Assembly: GCF_024166365.1 (NCBI RefSeq)
Contig: NC_064819.1
Coordinates: 208,097,293-208,161,292, forward strand
Reading direction: 5' to 3'
Length of the DNA: 64,000 nt
DNA from: Elephas maximus indicus
Lineage: Eukaryota > Chordata > Mammalia > Proboscidea > Elephantidae
The notes under the pieces are model-generated. The model ran no database searches and was not told the DNA's origin. It saw only the letters and a list, made by a program, of their open reading frames with translations. Shown one piece after another: positions 11,079 through 23,199 of the stretch. A program made the position numbers and the translations under genes. Within the stretch, counting starts at the first letter, position 1; each line of letters starts with the position of its first letter.

Positions 11079-13289
11079 CTTAGAAAATTTGCAGCTACTA
11101 CCTTTAAGATCAGCCTGACTTATAAAGCACTAGAGAAAAACTTTGCCTTGGGCAGACAGCTTGGCATCCCATTCTCTACAGCATTCCTGCTCAATCTTCC
11201 CACTTTACAGTTTTATTATACCAATAATTGGTTTTTACAGCTAGAAGACAATGAATGTATAAATTCTATGGAACAACGAGATTAAGTGTAAGCTTTTTGT
11301 CTTTGTATTTAGAAACACTGATTGTATGGATGATTCTTTGTATCATGCTGACCTTTTGACTTGTATTGAAGATGATTTCAGTGTGTAGTGTTTGAATTTC
11401 TTCTATCCATACAGTTTTAATGAGATGTTTCCATGTTGGCTCCATTACCACCTTGGCTCCTGGCTTATAGAGGTTTTTGAGTAGTTGCTCACTTGCCAGT
11501 TACATCTCTCATTGGTCACCAAAATGTCAGAGCTTTGAGATGATATAGCCCTACATGATGTAACTTCATCTTCCATTTAACTGTGTGGTATAATCAATAT
11601 TTTAATTTAGAGTACATCTGTAAAGAGTCTACCAAATGGCTTCATGGCAATTTGCAAACTGAACCAACTTCCTTTTGAGCAGTAGGTGTGCCTGTTTAAG
11701 GACTTTTCAGTAAATATGTTGTATTTGTGCACATATCTGCATAACGGAGACTGTATTCATTATCTCACCTTCCAAATGAGGGGAAAATTGTGAAAGTATA
11801 TCAGTGTACTTTTGGAATACAATGAAATCATATTCATTCACATATAGATGGGGCCTTAGTTTACCTCTTAATTCTTTATTCTACTAATTAGCTTTGGAAA
11901 TCCTTTTTTCATTATAAAACATAAGGACTGATTTATATTGTTTCAGAGAAAAAAATTAAAATCACCACCTATTTAAAACTATATTAATTTAAAAAGTTCT
12001 TATCAATTCAATACAGTTTCTCTGAAGACTTCTGCTTAATAAATACCCTGAAATCATTTAAATTAACTTAGGCAATTATAGGAACAGAAAGTATTAAGTA
12101 TATTTACTAGATTTAGTGAGATCAGAAAGCATATCAGGGATTCAAGTCCTTGGTTTGCTTCTGTGGATGGAAATAATTGGACAGATTTTTTTATTTCACT
12201 TTTTTTTCTGATAATCATTTTATAATTTATTATGCGTGCAATCATTTTAATAATAATTGACTTAAAATTTGATCAATCTTTAGAATTAATTTATTTTCAA
12301 TTTGTTTTACCAACCGGTGCCAAAAAGGAGAGGGAGACTCTAAAAGCCAGTCTTCTGAATCAACATGCCAACTATTATGCTTTCTTTTAAAGTTAAGAAG
12401 ACTGAAGCACCTGACACTACCAGCCACCAGTGGTCATTCATGGCTACCTCATGATTATTTGCAAGCTACTTTGTATTCCTTCTTCTGCAACTCTTTCATC
12501 TGGTTCTTGTTCGAAGTAGTTCTGATAAAAATTGGTTTCTCATGAAATAGGCAAAACTAGACAAAGATTAATGCTTTTGATATTTTTGGTTCTTCTTAAA
12601 CCATGGAGTAGAATATTCAGGTATGGCATGATGGGGGCAGGTGACCGGTGCCTAGAGGGAAAGGTTGTTTGTGTTTGTTTGTGTTGGGGGTGGGACTAAG
12701 AATAAGGTTATTGCCTGAGTCATACCAAGAGACTACGTATTCAAGGTTTTCCTGCTTTTCTAAGAGGAACAAACTTAAATTACATTAAAAACAGTTCCCC
12801 TACTACCATCTCCTAGATAAAGATAAAGTGAATGGATGGTAAGGGTCCTTTTATCCCTTCTTATATTATGCCAAAGAGTCAACTTGTTTTCATTGAAAAT
12901 TATAAACAAAAGAAGCTTGGAATAGCCATAATGATTTCAGTCAGTATACCATTTTACCTATAAAATGCAAAATTCATCCATGCAACCCATTCACCAGGAG
13001 CCTTGAAGCATTTTGTTTACTCCCAAGGCCTTGTCAAGGAAGTACAAGTTTTGTTTTGCCTTCTTACTTAGTCAGTTTGATCACACTTAAAAAACAAACT
13101 GAAAACCAACCTCCTTTATATGTCGATAAAACTGTTCAATTTGCTATGATCTGTCTGTTCACTGTTTTAACAGGTTACTGTAAGCAAGCTTGCAAGTGTA
13201 TTTTGTGTACATTTTATCTGAGGTGAAAATGAAAATTCTAAAGAGAAAATATTTTAAAAGATATTGTATTTATGTTGCTTGTGTTGTAG

Positions 13290-13295
13290 AATAAA
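13290..13295 (+). terminator. Probable ARFGEF3 poly(A) signal
   Basis: Canonical AATAAA in the context TTGTAGAATAAAGATTC, about 8.6 kb after the stop codon. Beyond it the sequence loses its single-copy look within about 150 bp (AfroSINE at 13,455). Confidence 0.5.
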
Positions 13296-13454
13296 GATTC
13301 AAATGCATTAAGAATATGATATGTGAAACAATTTTTTTTACTAAATAAGTCAAATTATGTAAACATCCTGTGTTTATGGAATTTTGCAAAAAGTACTACG
13401 TTCCCTTCTGTAACATTTCATAACTCTGAACATTAAGATGCCTTCCAATCCTAT

Positions 13455-13620
13455 GGAAACCCAGGTGGCGTGGTTAAGTGCTACAGCTGCTAACCAAAGG
13501 GTTGGCAGTTTGAATCCGCCAGGCGCTCCTTGGAAACTCTGTGGGGCAGTTCTACTCTGTCCTATAGGGTCGCTATGTGTCGGAATCGACTTGACAGGAC
13601 TGGGTTTGGTTTTTGGTTTG
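13455..13620 (+). mobile_element. AfroSINE
   Basis: Well preserved: GGTGGCGTGGTTAAGTGCTA head, GTTTGAATCCGCCAGGCGCT, GGGGCAGTTCTACTCTGTCC, tail GTCGGAATCGACTTGACAGG and TTTGGTTTTTGGTTT. Confidence 0.95.
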
Positions 13621-13691
13621 GTCCAAACCTATAACATGAAGAATCATCACTATTGACAATTTGGTATATACCTAGAAAACAAATATGGAGG

Positions 13692-13722
<31 letters not shown>

Positions 13723-13723
13723 C
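13692..13723. repeat. (TA)n microsatellite
   Basis: Thirteen uninterrupted TA units followed by CACACA. Confidence 0.95.
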
Positions 13724-14279
13724 ATTGTTTCTTTTAAAAGAAGAGGGCTTATTCTACAAAGTCATTTTGATTTTTTCTTTGTAAGAAGAGATTTCAAATT
13801 CATAGTATCTGTAGATATTGATGTAGTGTGTTCCTTTGAAAAACTAGAATTTTAATTTCGTTTGTCCATAAACACCTAAATCCCTCAAATTAATAATTGG
13901 AATTTATTGTTAAAAGGTAATTATTAAAAAGAAAAAGCCACTTTTAAACTTATGATTTTATCAGATTTAGATTTTAAGATCAACTGTGTCAAAAGTCTAT
14001 CACAATATAAGCCTAGAATCATCATGGCCAAATCACAGAAAGCTGCTATTTGGCCAGTAGAGGGATAAAGATGTACACGACATGCAACAGAAATGGAGTC
14101 TGTGTCCATGCCCTTAAATCATGGCTCTATCATACGATCTGGCAATCTCACAGCTGTACTACTAAGGCTCAGACACTTCCATCATAAAAATGGAGTAAAA
14201 CTAAAATGGACACTAACAATACTTTGCAGTAAGGATAGCACAAACATAAGCAAGTGACCAACCATGTTCATGGTTGGAG

Positions 14280-14480
14280 ACAGATGTGACAGAGTGGAAG
14301 AGGCCTTGGGCCTTAGACAAGCAGAGCTCATGCTCCTTCCTCAGAGTGGGTCAGACAACACTTGGCCACTCAGGGCTCAAGGTTCCTGCTCTATAAAATG
14401 AAAATAAACTGTTACATCAAAGGATTGTTTTAAGATACCATGAAGTCCCAATGTTGCAGTACTTAATAAGTGCTAAGATC
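14280..14480 (+). mobile_element. MIR
   Basis: Diverged MIR: CAGAGTGGAAGAGGCCTTGG head, CTATAAAATGAAAATAAACT core, GTACTTAATAAGTGCTA tail. Confidence 0.6.
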
Positions 14481-16409
14481 TCATAAATGCTAACTACTAT
14501 GTGTAGGAGAACAACCCATTTCACAAAGAGCCCTGTTATTTTGCAAGCTGATTTACCTTTAGGATCTAATATGTGCATATCCTTGACATTTATATCCATG
14601 AATCCACTGTAAGATGGAAAGCTTAATATTTTGTGCCAGTCTTATAAAAAAAAAAAAAATTTTTTTTTATATGAGGTCAGTAGCTCAGTAGCAAATCTCT
14701 TTAATCAAACATTTTGGAAATAAATTCAAGGCCAATTTCCAATTCTTTAATTATTAATAGCCAGCAATGAATACAATATGTCCATAAATCTGAATATATT
14801 TCTTTAAAGTGGAGACTATTTGGTATACGATCAAAACTTCTGTTAGAATTTAGCTTTGATAAATATTTTACGTTACTCACTAGAAAATTCACTTTCCCAT
14901 CTGACTTAAAGGCAGATTCAATAAGCAAGTGAAAATAAAATTGAAGCATAATGCAATGTTGTGGCTTTCACACATTGACCGGCATTCCTATCATCTCAAG
15001 CCTTTGAAAGAGCACTTTAAGCATTTCTTTGATCGTCTGTCTCCGTATTTGTTTTTATTTATAGGTTTCTTGTTGCACCATCAAGCCATTGGTGCCTTGA
15101 GTTGGCCTGCTAACTTAATCTGGTTGCACAAAATGTTTCATTGTCAGAGAAACAAACTACCCAGTTAAATGATCTCCTACAAACTGGGAGATGCAATGAC
15201 TTAGATAAATCCCAGAGAAATTCATAAGTAGTTTCAAATCATAAAAAAAACACCTAAATTCCTTCTGTTTCAACATGAAGGAATCAAATCCACAACAATT
15301 TAGAGCTGAGAACTCAAAATATCGAAGTTCAGTTGGCTTTGATATGTTTTCATAGTCTTATATCAGCATATTATTTGTTATACTGAATTCTTGCTGTAAC
15401 CAAGACAAATAAATGTAAGGAAATAAAACAACATTACTTCACCAGCGTCCCTAGCAGAGAATAACCTTAAAGAAAATTCATTATACGCTAAATATTTGTG
15501 ATGCAGAAAGCTCAGTTATAACTTAGTTTGAAAAAATGAGTATTGGAGTTAATTTCCCATTTATAAAGGAAAAGATCTTATTAGCTATTCAAGAGTTAAA
15601 AGTTTACTACTCTAACATTTAGAATCTGATCCTAGAATGGCTATTGAATAGGTACTTAATGGATTTTCTAATATAAGGATGGATTATACTTTTTTTAAAA
15701 GCCTAGCATATATTCATTTTTCAAGTGAAAAGAATATATATATATAATTACAGATCTCTCAGATCAAAACCTTTTAGATATGGACTTCTTTGAAATTTAA
15801 CTCAGCATATTTTCCTTTCGTCCTAAGCAGTAATAACTGAAGACACACAGGTAGTTACACGTAAGTACAGATTTAGATGGTTAAAATTTAGATTGTTAAA
15901 TTGGTTAATTTAGTTTAATAAATTCTTATTCCTATTTAAAAAATGATCTGTAAAACCGCTGGAGGTTAGAGTGTAGCATGAAGATTAAAATAACTCCCAC
16001 CAGGCACATCTCTGGGTCAGCCCCCTGCTATGCTTTGCCAGGAGCAGTAAAACGCTCCCACTCACTCTCAGCTGGGTACACCTGGGCATTCTGCCTGATC
16101 TGCTCACGCTACTTACTCCCAGGAGTCAAATGGAAGGAAGTTAATACAGTCAGACATTGCAAAGGTTGCCACTGAAAGGAGGCACATCATTGAATGTCTT
16201 AAAATGGGAAGAATGCATATTACTATATCAGGAGCTGAGTATTTTGATAACTGTATTGGTTTCCTTTGTAATAAAACAGATTTTACTTTATGCATTTAAA
16301 AACATTTGGAAAGCAATTCATAGACCTCAACAGAATGCAAAGGAGTCCATGGCACAAAACTCAGTTAAAGAAATCCTGCCCTAAGGTTACCATAAGGGAG
16401 AATGACTGT

Positions 16410-16590
16410 AACTCTTTATATTTGTGACAGTGCCTTTATTATCTCATGTCACCAGAATGTTCTCTGAAGATCACCTGGGACTCAGAAGCCCCAACTCTCA
16501 ATCCTAGATCCACACTGTATAGTGGTGAGCAAACTGACTCTCTAAGGCTCAAATTCCTCATCTGTTATGTGAAGAGGCTGGTGACGTGGT
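16410..16590 (+). mobile_element. MIR fragment
   Basis: The core CTCAAATTCCTCATCTGTTA, preceded by GTGAGCAAACTGACTCTCTA, fits the MIR consensus. Confidence 0.5.
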
Positions 16591-17519
16591 TGCCAAGGTT
16601 TGAAGCATAAAAATTCCATTCCTCTGACCAGAGATCGGACAGTAGGCGGCTCCTGTAAATTATCACAAAGGCTACTGCTTTGGAAGCATTCAAAAGTTGG
16701 ACAGTATACAAATGTTCCCTTAAGATGGCTCCTTGCTATACAGCAAAGCTTACTAAAATATTGTTCTGTATGTACTCGTGAATTGCACTTGCTTTTAAAA
16801 ATCCCAGTTGGTTTGAATTTTAAAAGCACTGGCAAGAAAAAATAGAATGATCTAAAATCCCCCATCCCTTTTTTAAAATGGAAAAATTCATTTTTATGTC
16901 GAGGTAGATCCCTTTAAAAAAAAAAAAAAGACTAATTGAATTAGCAATATTTCAAAAATAAAAATAGAGCTAACAACATTTAATGATAAAATGGGTGAAA
17001 TATAAAGCAAATAAATTAAGTTCTTACCAGATTCAGCTCTCTACTAATGAATATACTAGCCCTTAGATGTTTAGAACCAATTTAACTCCTAATATTAAGC
17101 TCATGTTTATTCTAAAACATTCAATAATGAATATTATCAATGGTTTTACACCAAGGAAATCTGATGGATAGATAAATCATCAAACCCATTTACCATCAAA
17201 ATCTTACACTATTAATCAACAGACTATGAAATCAATCTAGGGGAATTTTACCCATAATACCAACAATGGGGCCACCTTTGTTAACTACTTATTAATAATT
17301 TCTTCACTTATTACCTTCATTTTGAATGAATGTGTAGACTCTGAAGTGATCATTTTCCTAAGAAGATACTGAGAGGACAACTTTCCAAAGGAACAGGAGT
17401 CTCTGCAATCCCATGTTTAATCTGTCATTTAAAGAATGTCGTGTGGTCATATTTCCTGCCTGGATGGAGCAGCAGATTGTAGAGGAACCAACACAAGCCC
17501 CCAAGTCCATGTCCTCACT

Positions 17520-17762
17520 ATCTCAATACTCAGAACTATGACAGACTATTGACTTACAACATGTCCTTTCATTCTCACCAACACCCTGGCAAGGTAAATT
17601 TTCCAGACCACATTTTACAGAAGAAGGAAGTAAAGGCTCCAAGAAGTGACAGGAGAAATAACTTGCTGAAGGTCACATGGCTAGAACTTGACAGAGCCAG
17701 GAATTCAAACCCAGCTTAGTCTCCCAGACTCTGCTCTCTCCATTATAACATGATACTCCAGG
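17520..17762 (-). mobile_element. MIR
   Basis: Reverse-strand MIR with TTTTACAGAAGAAGGAAGTA, AACTTGCTGAAGGTCACATG and box-B complement GGAATTCAAACCCAGC. Confidence 0.8.
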
Positions 17763-18559
17763 GTAAAAATAAAAATGAAATAATAGCCTGGCTGGAGTCT
17801 TGCTCAGCACACCATTTCCAATCTCCATCAGTTGAAATCACCCACAAACTTAAACTCCAACCTTTTTTCAATCCATATTCTCAAAATGATTGTCATATTC
17901 TAATACTCACAGTGAAAGACTAACTGGTGTCAAGATCACAGAAAATACCAAATAAATCCATTTGCTATTGGAATAAGCAGCAGGCAATTCAACTGCTGAT
18001 TGTATTCAGCCCAAGAATCCAGCATTTGCCAAAGATTAACTTGATAGAGCTAATAATATTCAAAACAATCTTAAAAGTCATTGTAGCTACCCACAACCTC
18101 TAAGGCTTCTAATTCTATTCCTGCATTAAGTTATGCTGTTGAGAAGCAACGTTATGCAGACCAAATTATCTCAGCCCCCTTCAGAAGTACCTTCACTGAA
18201 TTAAGATTTAATGTTATGCCTTCAGCTTTTAATAGGGTCGATGTCAGAAACGACCAAATTTCTTTGTCTTCCATAAGTATATTAATAGTAAGTGTCCATT
18301 GCATCATTTTTTTTTTTCTTTCTTTTTTATATAAGGGGTCATGAGGCCAATTTTCCAAAACTCAAAGTCAGAAAACTTTCTGGGTCTTCAAATAATGATT
18401 CAAGTTTGTCTTAGACATTGACTATTTAAAACACGGTGTTTTTGTATGATTGGTTGGTTGGATGGTTGTTAAGTTTTTCTATTTCACCTTAGATGCCAGG
18501 AAACTCAGAGCTAAATTCAAGCTCAAGTACAGAGGGTGTTTGCAACAAAGGAAGAGCAA

Positions 18560-18750
18560 ACCACAGGCACCATACTACTGCATTTCCTAGCTCACTTCAT
18601 TTAATCTTCACAACAATTCAACAAGGTAATTTCAATTCATTTCATCTTACAGCAAGGAAAATATATTGGAGTAACTTTCCCAAACTTGAAGATGATCAGA
18701 AATCAAGCCTAGGTCTGAATCAAAGTTCACATTCTTCCAACTATGTTGAA
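18560..18750 (-). mobile_element. MIR fragment
   Basis: Reverse-strand core: TCACAACAATTCAACAAGGT and TCTTACAGCAAGGAAAA, then a CCTAGGTCTGAATC box-B-like segment. Confidence 0.5.
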
Positions 18751-18909
18751 AGAATTGCTTCACCCCAGCCCCCTGGAAGTACTCATCTCCCTGATGTTTT
18801 TCACTTTTCGTATTATTTTTATTTTTGAACAACCTTAAAAAGTCTTTTTGTAAGTGAATAATATATCACTCACATATAAATAACAGGTGTCTTCCCAAAA
18901 GGGGGAAAA

Positions 18910-19337
18910 TGCAGAATAGAATTTCAAATTCTTAGACCCTAGACTTCCTGGAGCCATGGAGGCTAGATGAACCCCTGAAACTGTCTCCCTGAGATAATCT
19001 TTAAACCTTAAACCAAGAATAACCCCTCAAGTCTTCTTAAAACGAGACATGTTTAGTTTAACTAGTAAAGAATGTCTGCCTTGAGCACTGTGCTCCTTTA
19101 AGATCAATCTATGTGGGATCAAATGGACAACAGCAACTGGAAAGATTAGATAGGAACCTTAGGGGGCAGTGAGTTTATGTTAATGGGGGAGGAACAACTC
19201 AGAAAAGGAGGGTGGGAATGGTTGCGCAACTCAAAGAATCTAATCAATGTCACTGAATTGTACGTGTAGAAACTGTTGAATTGGTGTCTGCTTTGCTGTG
19301 TATATTCTCAACAAATAAATAAAAATTTTTAAAATAC
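18910..19337 (+). mobile_element. L1 3'UTR, older subfamily, 5'-truncated
   Basis: Shares CCTGGAGCCATGGAGGCTAG, CCCCTGAAACTGTCTCCCTG and the end GTAGAAACTGTTGAATTGGT with the 3'UTRs at 23.2-24.4 kb and 46.0-46.7 kb. It ends in AATAAATAAAAA. Confidence 0.75.
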
Positions 19338-19671
19338 AGTGTAGCAAACTCAACAATATAACTGTACCTATCACACCAGACACCCCAGAGTTTCAGGTCC
19401 ACACTAGCCAGATAGTGGTCAGAGACCAAAATCAGTAACAGTAACCCAGAGAGTCTGAAGCACATGTCCCTCACTCCCAAGTGGGTCCTACAGCACCCAT
19501 AGGAAAGAAAAGGTCTATGGGGTTTACAGTATCTCTTCTGATAACATTCTTGTCCAAAGAGTTCAGACCTACAGCAAGAAGAGCATTGTGACCCAAGAGC
19601 TCTCAGAGTTAAATTTCTGTTAAATTTGTCAATTTCCCAATAATTATAGAAAAAACATTTCTGATCATCAC

Positions 19672-19915
19672 AGCTAACACTGAGCACTTACTAAATACTA
19701 AGCATATTACATGGGTTATCCCCTATAATGCTCAAAACAGTTCTGAGGTAGGCAACATCCCTATTTTGCAGACGGAGAACCTGAGGCTGAAAGAAATTAT
19801 CTAATTCGCCCAGTCATTCACATGCAAGTGGTGAAAGTAGGATTCAAACCAGAGGATCTGACCTCAGAGTCTGTGCCTTTTACCACTAGCTTTTGTGGCT
19901 GTTCATAAACCCATC
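19672..19915 (-). mobile_element. MIR
   Basis: Reverse-strand MIR with TGAGCACTTACTAAATACTA tail, GGAGAACCTGAGGCTGAAAG core and GTAGGATTCAAACC box-B complement. Confidence 0.8.
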
Positions 19916-20061
19916 AGAATAAAATAACCTTAAAACTTATAAAGCTTATCAATTGATACAGAAAAAGCATGTGATAAAATTTAACATCTTTTTCCTGACT
20001 AAAAAATCCCTCAGAAAAATAGGAATAGAAGGGAAATTTTTCAACGTAATTAAGGGTGTAT

Positions 20062-20233
20062 TGAATCCTGGTGATGCAGTGGTTGAGAGCTATGACTGCT
20101 AACTAAAAGACTGGCAGTTTGAATCTACCACCCTCTCCTTGGAAACCCTATGGGGCAGTTCTACTCTGTCCTATAGGGTTGCTATGAGTCGGAAGCGACT
20201 CTACAACAGCAAGTTGGGTGTTTTTTTTTTTTT
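20062..20233 (+). mobile_element. AfroSINE nested in L1 ORF2
   Basis: Core GGGGCAGTTCTACTCTGTCC and tail GAGTCGGAAGCGACTCTACA, then a T run. It splits the L1 RT-coding segment. Confidence 0.93.
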
Positions 20234-21076
20234 AATGCAAAACGAATAGCCAATATTATACTCAGTGGAGAAAGACTAAGAGCCTTCCTTTTGAGAATGG
20301 GAATGAGACAAGGATGCCCATTATCATCATTCTTACTAGAAAAGAAGAAGCAAAACTATCTCTACTCACAGATGATATGATCCTATACATAGGAGACCCT
20401 AAAGATTCCACAAGAATACTGCTGGAACTAATAGGAAAATTCAGCGATGTCGCAGGGTACAAGATCAACACAAAAATAAGTTGGGTTCCTTTACACTAAC
20501 AAAGAGTATTCTAAAAAAGATATCAAGAAAACAATACCATTTATAATAGCCCCCCAAACTATAAAATACCTAGGAATTAACCTAACCAGGGACATAAAAG
20601 ACTTATACAATGAAAATTATAAAACACTACTACAAGAGACTACAAGCGATCTACATAAATGGAAGGACATTCCATGCTCGTGGATTAGAAGACTTAATAT
20701 AGTGAAAATGTCAATTCTACTTAAAGTGACCTACAGATAAAATGCAATCCTGATACAAATCCCAATAACATTCTTTACTGAAATGGAAAAACTAATGACC
20801 AACTTCATATGGAAAGGAAAGAAACCCTGAATATTCAAAGCAATATTGAAGAAGAAAAACAAAGAAGGAAGTCTCATACTCCCCGATATCAAAACATAAT
20901 ATAACAGCCACTATAATCAAAACATCCTGGTATTGCGTCATCAACAGACACATTGATCAGTGGAATAGAATTGAGAACCCAGAAATAAATCCAGCCATCT
21001 ATGGAAAACTGATTTCTGACAAGGGGTCAAAGTCCATTCAGTGGGGCATAAACAGTCTCTCTAATAAATGGTGCTG

Positions 21077-21908
21077 CAACTGTACTAAACCAAAAGCAAA
21101 GAAGTTTCCTGAATACAACTGAGTGCTTCGAAGGCCAGAGTAGCAGGGATGGTGGTTTGGGGGCCATGGTTTCAGCGGACATCAACTGGCTTAAAAAAAT
21201 GTATTAAGAAAACATTCTGCATCCCACTTTGGTGAGTGGCATCTGGGGTCTTAAACACTAGCAAGCAGCCATCTAAGATGCATCAATTGGTCTCAACCCA
21301 CCTGGAGCAAAGGAGAATGAAGAACACCAAAGACATAAGGTAAAGATGAGCCCAAGAGACAGAAAGAGCCACATAAACCAGATACTACATCAGCCTGAGA
21401 CCAGAAGAACTAGATGGTACCCAGCTACCACCGATTACTGCCCTGACAGGGAACACAACAGAGAATCCCTGATGGAGCAGGAGAACAGTGGTATGCAGAC
21501 CTCAAATTCTCATAAAAAGACCAGACTTAATGGTCTGATTGAGACTAGAGGGACCCTTTGTTAGGCCAGGACTGGAACCATTCCTGAAGCCAACTCTTCA
21601 AACAGGGACTGGACTGGACTGTAAGACAGAAAATGATACTGGTGAGGAATGAGCTTCTTGGCTCAAGTAGACACATGAGACTATGTGGGCAACTCCTGTC
21701 TGGAGGCAAGATGAGAAGGCAGACGGGGGACAGGAGCTGACTGAATGGACACGGGGAATACAGGGTGGAGAGGAGGAGTGTGCTGTCTCCTTAGGGGGAG
21801 GGCAGCTAGGAATACATAGCAAGGTGTGTATAAGTTTTTATATGAGAGGCTGACTTGATTTGTAAACTTTCACTTAAAGCACAATAAATAAAAAAGAAAA
21901 TCTTAAAA
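21077..21908 (+). mobile_element. L1 3'UTR-only insertion inside the older L1
   Basis: 5'-truncated L1 3' end (from AAAAGCAAAGAAGTTTCC to TTCACTTAAAGCACAATAAA and an A-rich tail), similar to the young L1 3'UTR at 36.8-37.7 kb. The flanks AATAAATGGTGCTG (21,063-21,076) and AATAAACGGTCCTG (21,909-21,922) form a 14-bp target-site duplication with two mismatches. Host ORF2 sequence resumes right after it. Confidence 0.85.
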
Positions 21909-22310
21909 AATAAACGGTCCTGGCAAAATGGGATATCCAAAAAAAAAAATTACACCCACTTGCAGAAAAATGAAACTGTACCCATATCTCACACCATACA
22001 CAAAAACTAACTCAAAATGGATCAAAGACCTAAATGTTAAACCTAAAACTATAAAGTTCCTGGAAGAAAACAGAAAACTATGGGGCCTAATCTCTTGTAA
22101 AAAGAGGATAACAAACAAATGCATGAATAATAATTTTAAAAAAATTGCATGAATAGGAGAAGACAAAATAGATAAATGAGACCTCATAAAAATTAAAAAG
22201 ACAACCTACAGACTGGGAAAAAAATCTTTGGAAATGACTACCTGATAAAGGTCTAATCTCTAAAATTTATAGAAAACTTCAACAACAAGAAAAGAACAAA
22301 CAAGCCAATT

Positions 22311-22494
22311 ACAAAATGGGCAAAGGACATAAACAGAACATTCACCAAAGCAGGCATCCAAGCAGCCAACAAACACATGAAAGATGCTCATGATCACTAG
22401 CCACAAAATGTGCAAAGGACATAAACAGAACATTCACCAAAGCAGGCATCCAAGCAGCCAACAAACACATGAAAGATGCTCATGATCACTAGCC
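22311..22494 (+). repeat. 92-bp tandem duplication in L1 ORF2
   Basis: Unit 1 is 22,311-22,402 and unit 2 is 22,403-22,494. They differ at one visible position (ATGGGCAAAGG against ATGTGCAAAGG), so the duplication is much younger than the host L1. Confidence 0.95.
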
Positions 22495-22995
22495 ATTAGA
22501 GAGATGCAAATCAAAACTACAATGAGAGATGAAGATAACGACAAATGTTGGCAAGGATGTGGGGAGATTAGAATTCTTATCCACTGCTGGTGGACTGTAA
22601 AATGGTAAAACTACTACGGAAAATGGTATGGTGCATCCTTAAAAATCTAGAAATCAAACTACCCTATGATCCAGCAATCTCACTTCTAGGTATATACCCT
22701 AGATACCTAGAAGTAATGACATGAACAGACATATGCACACCTATGTTCATTGCAGCTTTATTCTCAATAGCAAAAAAAAAAAAAAAATGGGAACAACTGA
22801 AGTGCCCATCAATGGATGAATGGATAAGCAAAATGTGGTATACACATACAATGGAATGCTACAGAACCATAAACAACAACGATGAGTCCACAAACATAAC
22901 ATGGATGGACCTGGAGGGCATAATGCTAAGTGAAGGAAGTCAAGCACATAAAGACAAATATTGTATGATCCCTCTTTTACAAAATGACAAGAATA

Positions 22996-23199
22996 CCAAA
23001 AATCCATTTCCTTTGAGCTGATTCCAACTCATAGCGACCCTTACAGGACAGAGTAGAACTGCCCCATTGGGTTTCCAAGACTATAATCTTTCCCGAAGCA
23101 GACTGCCACATCTTTCTCCTGTGGGGCAGCTACTGGGTTCAAACCACTGACCTTTTAGTTAGCAGACAAGTGCTTTAACCACTGCACCACCAGGGTTCC
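22996..23199 (-). mobile_element. AfroSINE with 10-bp TSD
   Basis: Reverse-strand copy flanked by GACAAGAATA at 22,986-22,995 and 23,205-23,214. It lies near the ORF2/3'UTR boundary of the host L1. Confidence 0.95.

Larger units (their letters stand above)
4691..13310 (+). other. Probable ARFGEF3 3'UTR (about 8.6 kb)
   Basis: No other gene is recognisable after the stop codon. The human transcript is known for a very long 3'UTR. The stretch 4691-9060 looks single-copy, then come an AfroSINE (9112), a retrotransposon 3' end (9952) and MER5A (10,908), then single-copy sequence to an AATAAA at 13,290-13,295. Other AATAAA motifs (near 4715 and 8383) could be internal poly(A) signals. The end point is inferred. 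Confidence 0.6.
13724..18909. other. Intergenic, AT-rich, few repeats
   Basis: No coding potential recognised; the longest frames have no family resemblance. It contains MIR fragments (14,280; 16,410; 17,520; 18,560) and short A or T runs. Nothing else is visible to me. Confidence 0.6.

Noticed and set aside
10655-11083. 142-codon open frame in the ARFGEF3 3'UTR
   Set aside because: Its second half is MER5A sequence read through by chance; no codon bias or homologue recognised.
22311-22494. Direct repeat considered as a CRISPR-like or satellite array
   Set aside because: Only two adjacent units inside a LINE, no spacers; a simple tandem duplication.
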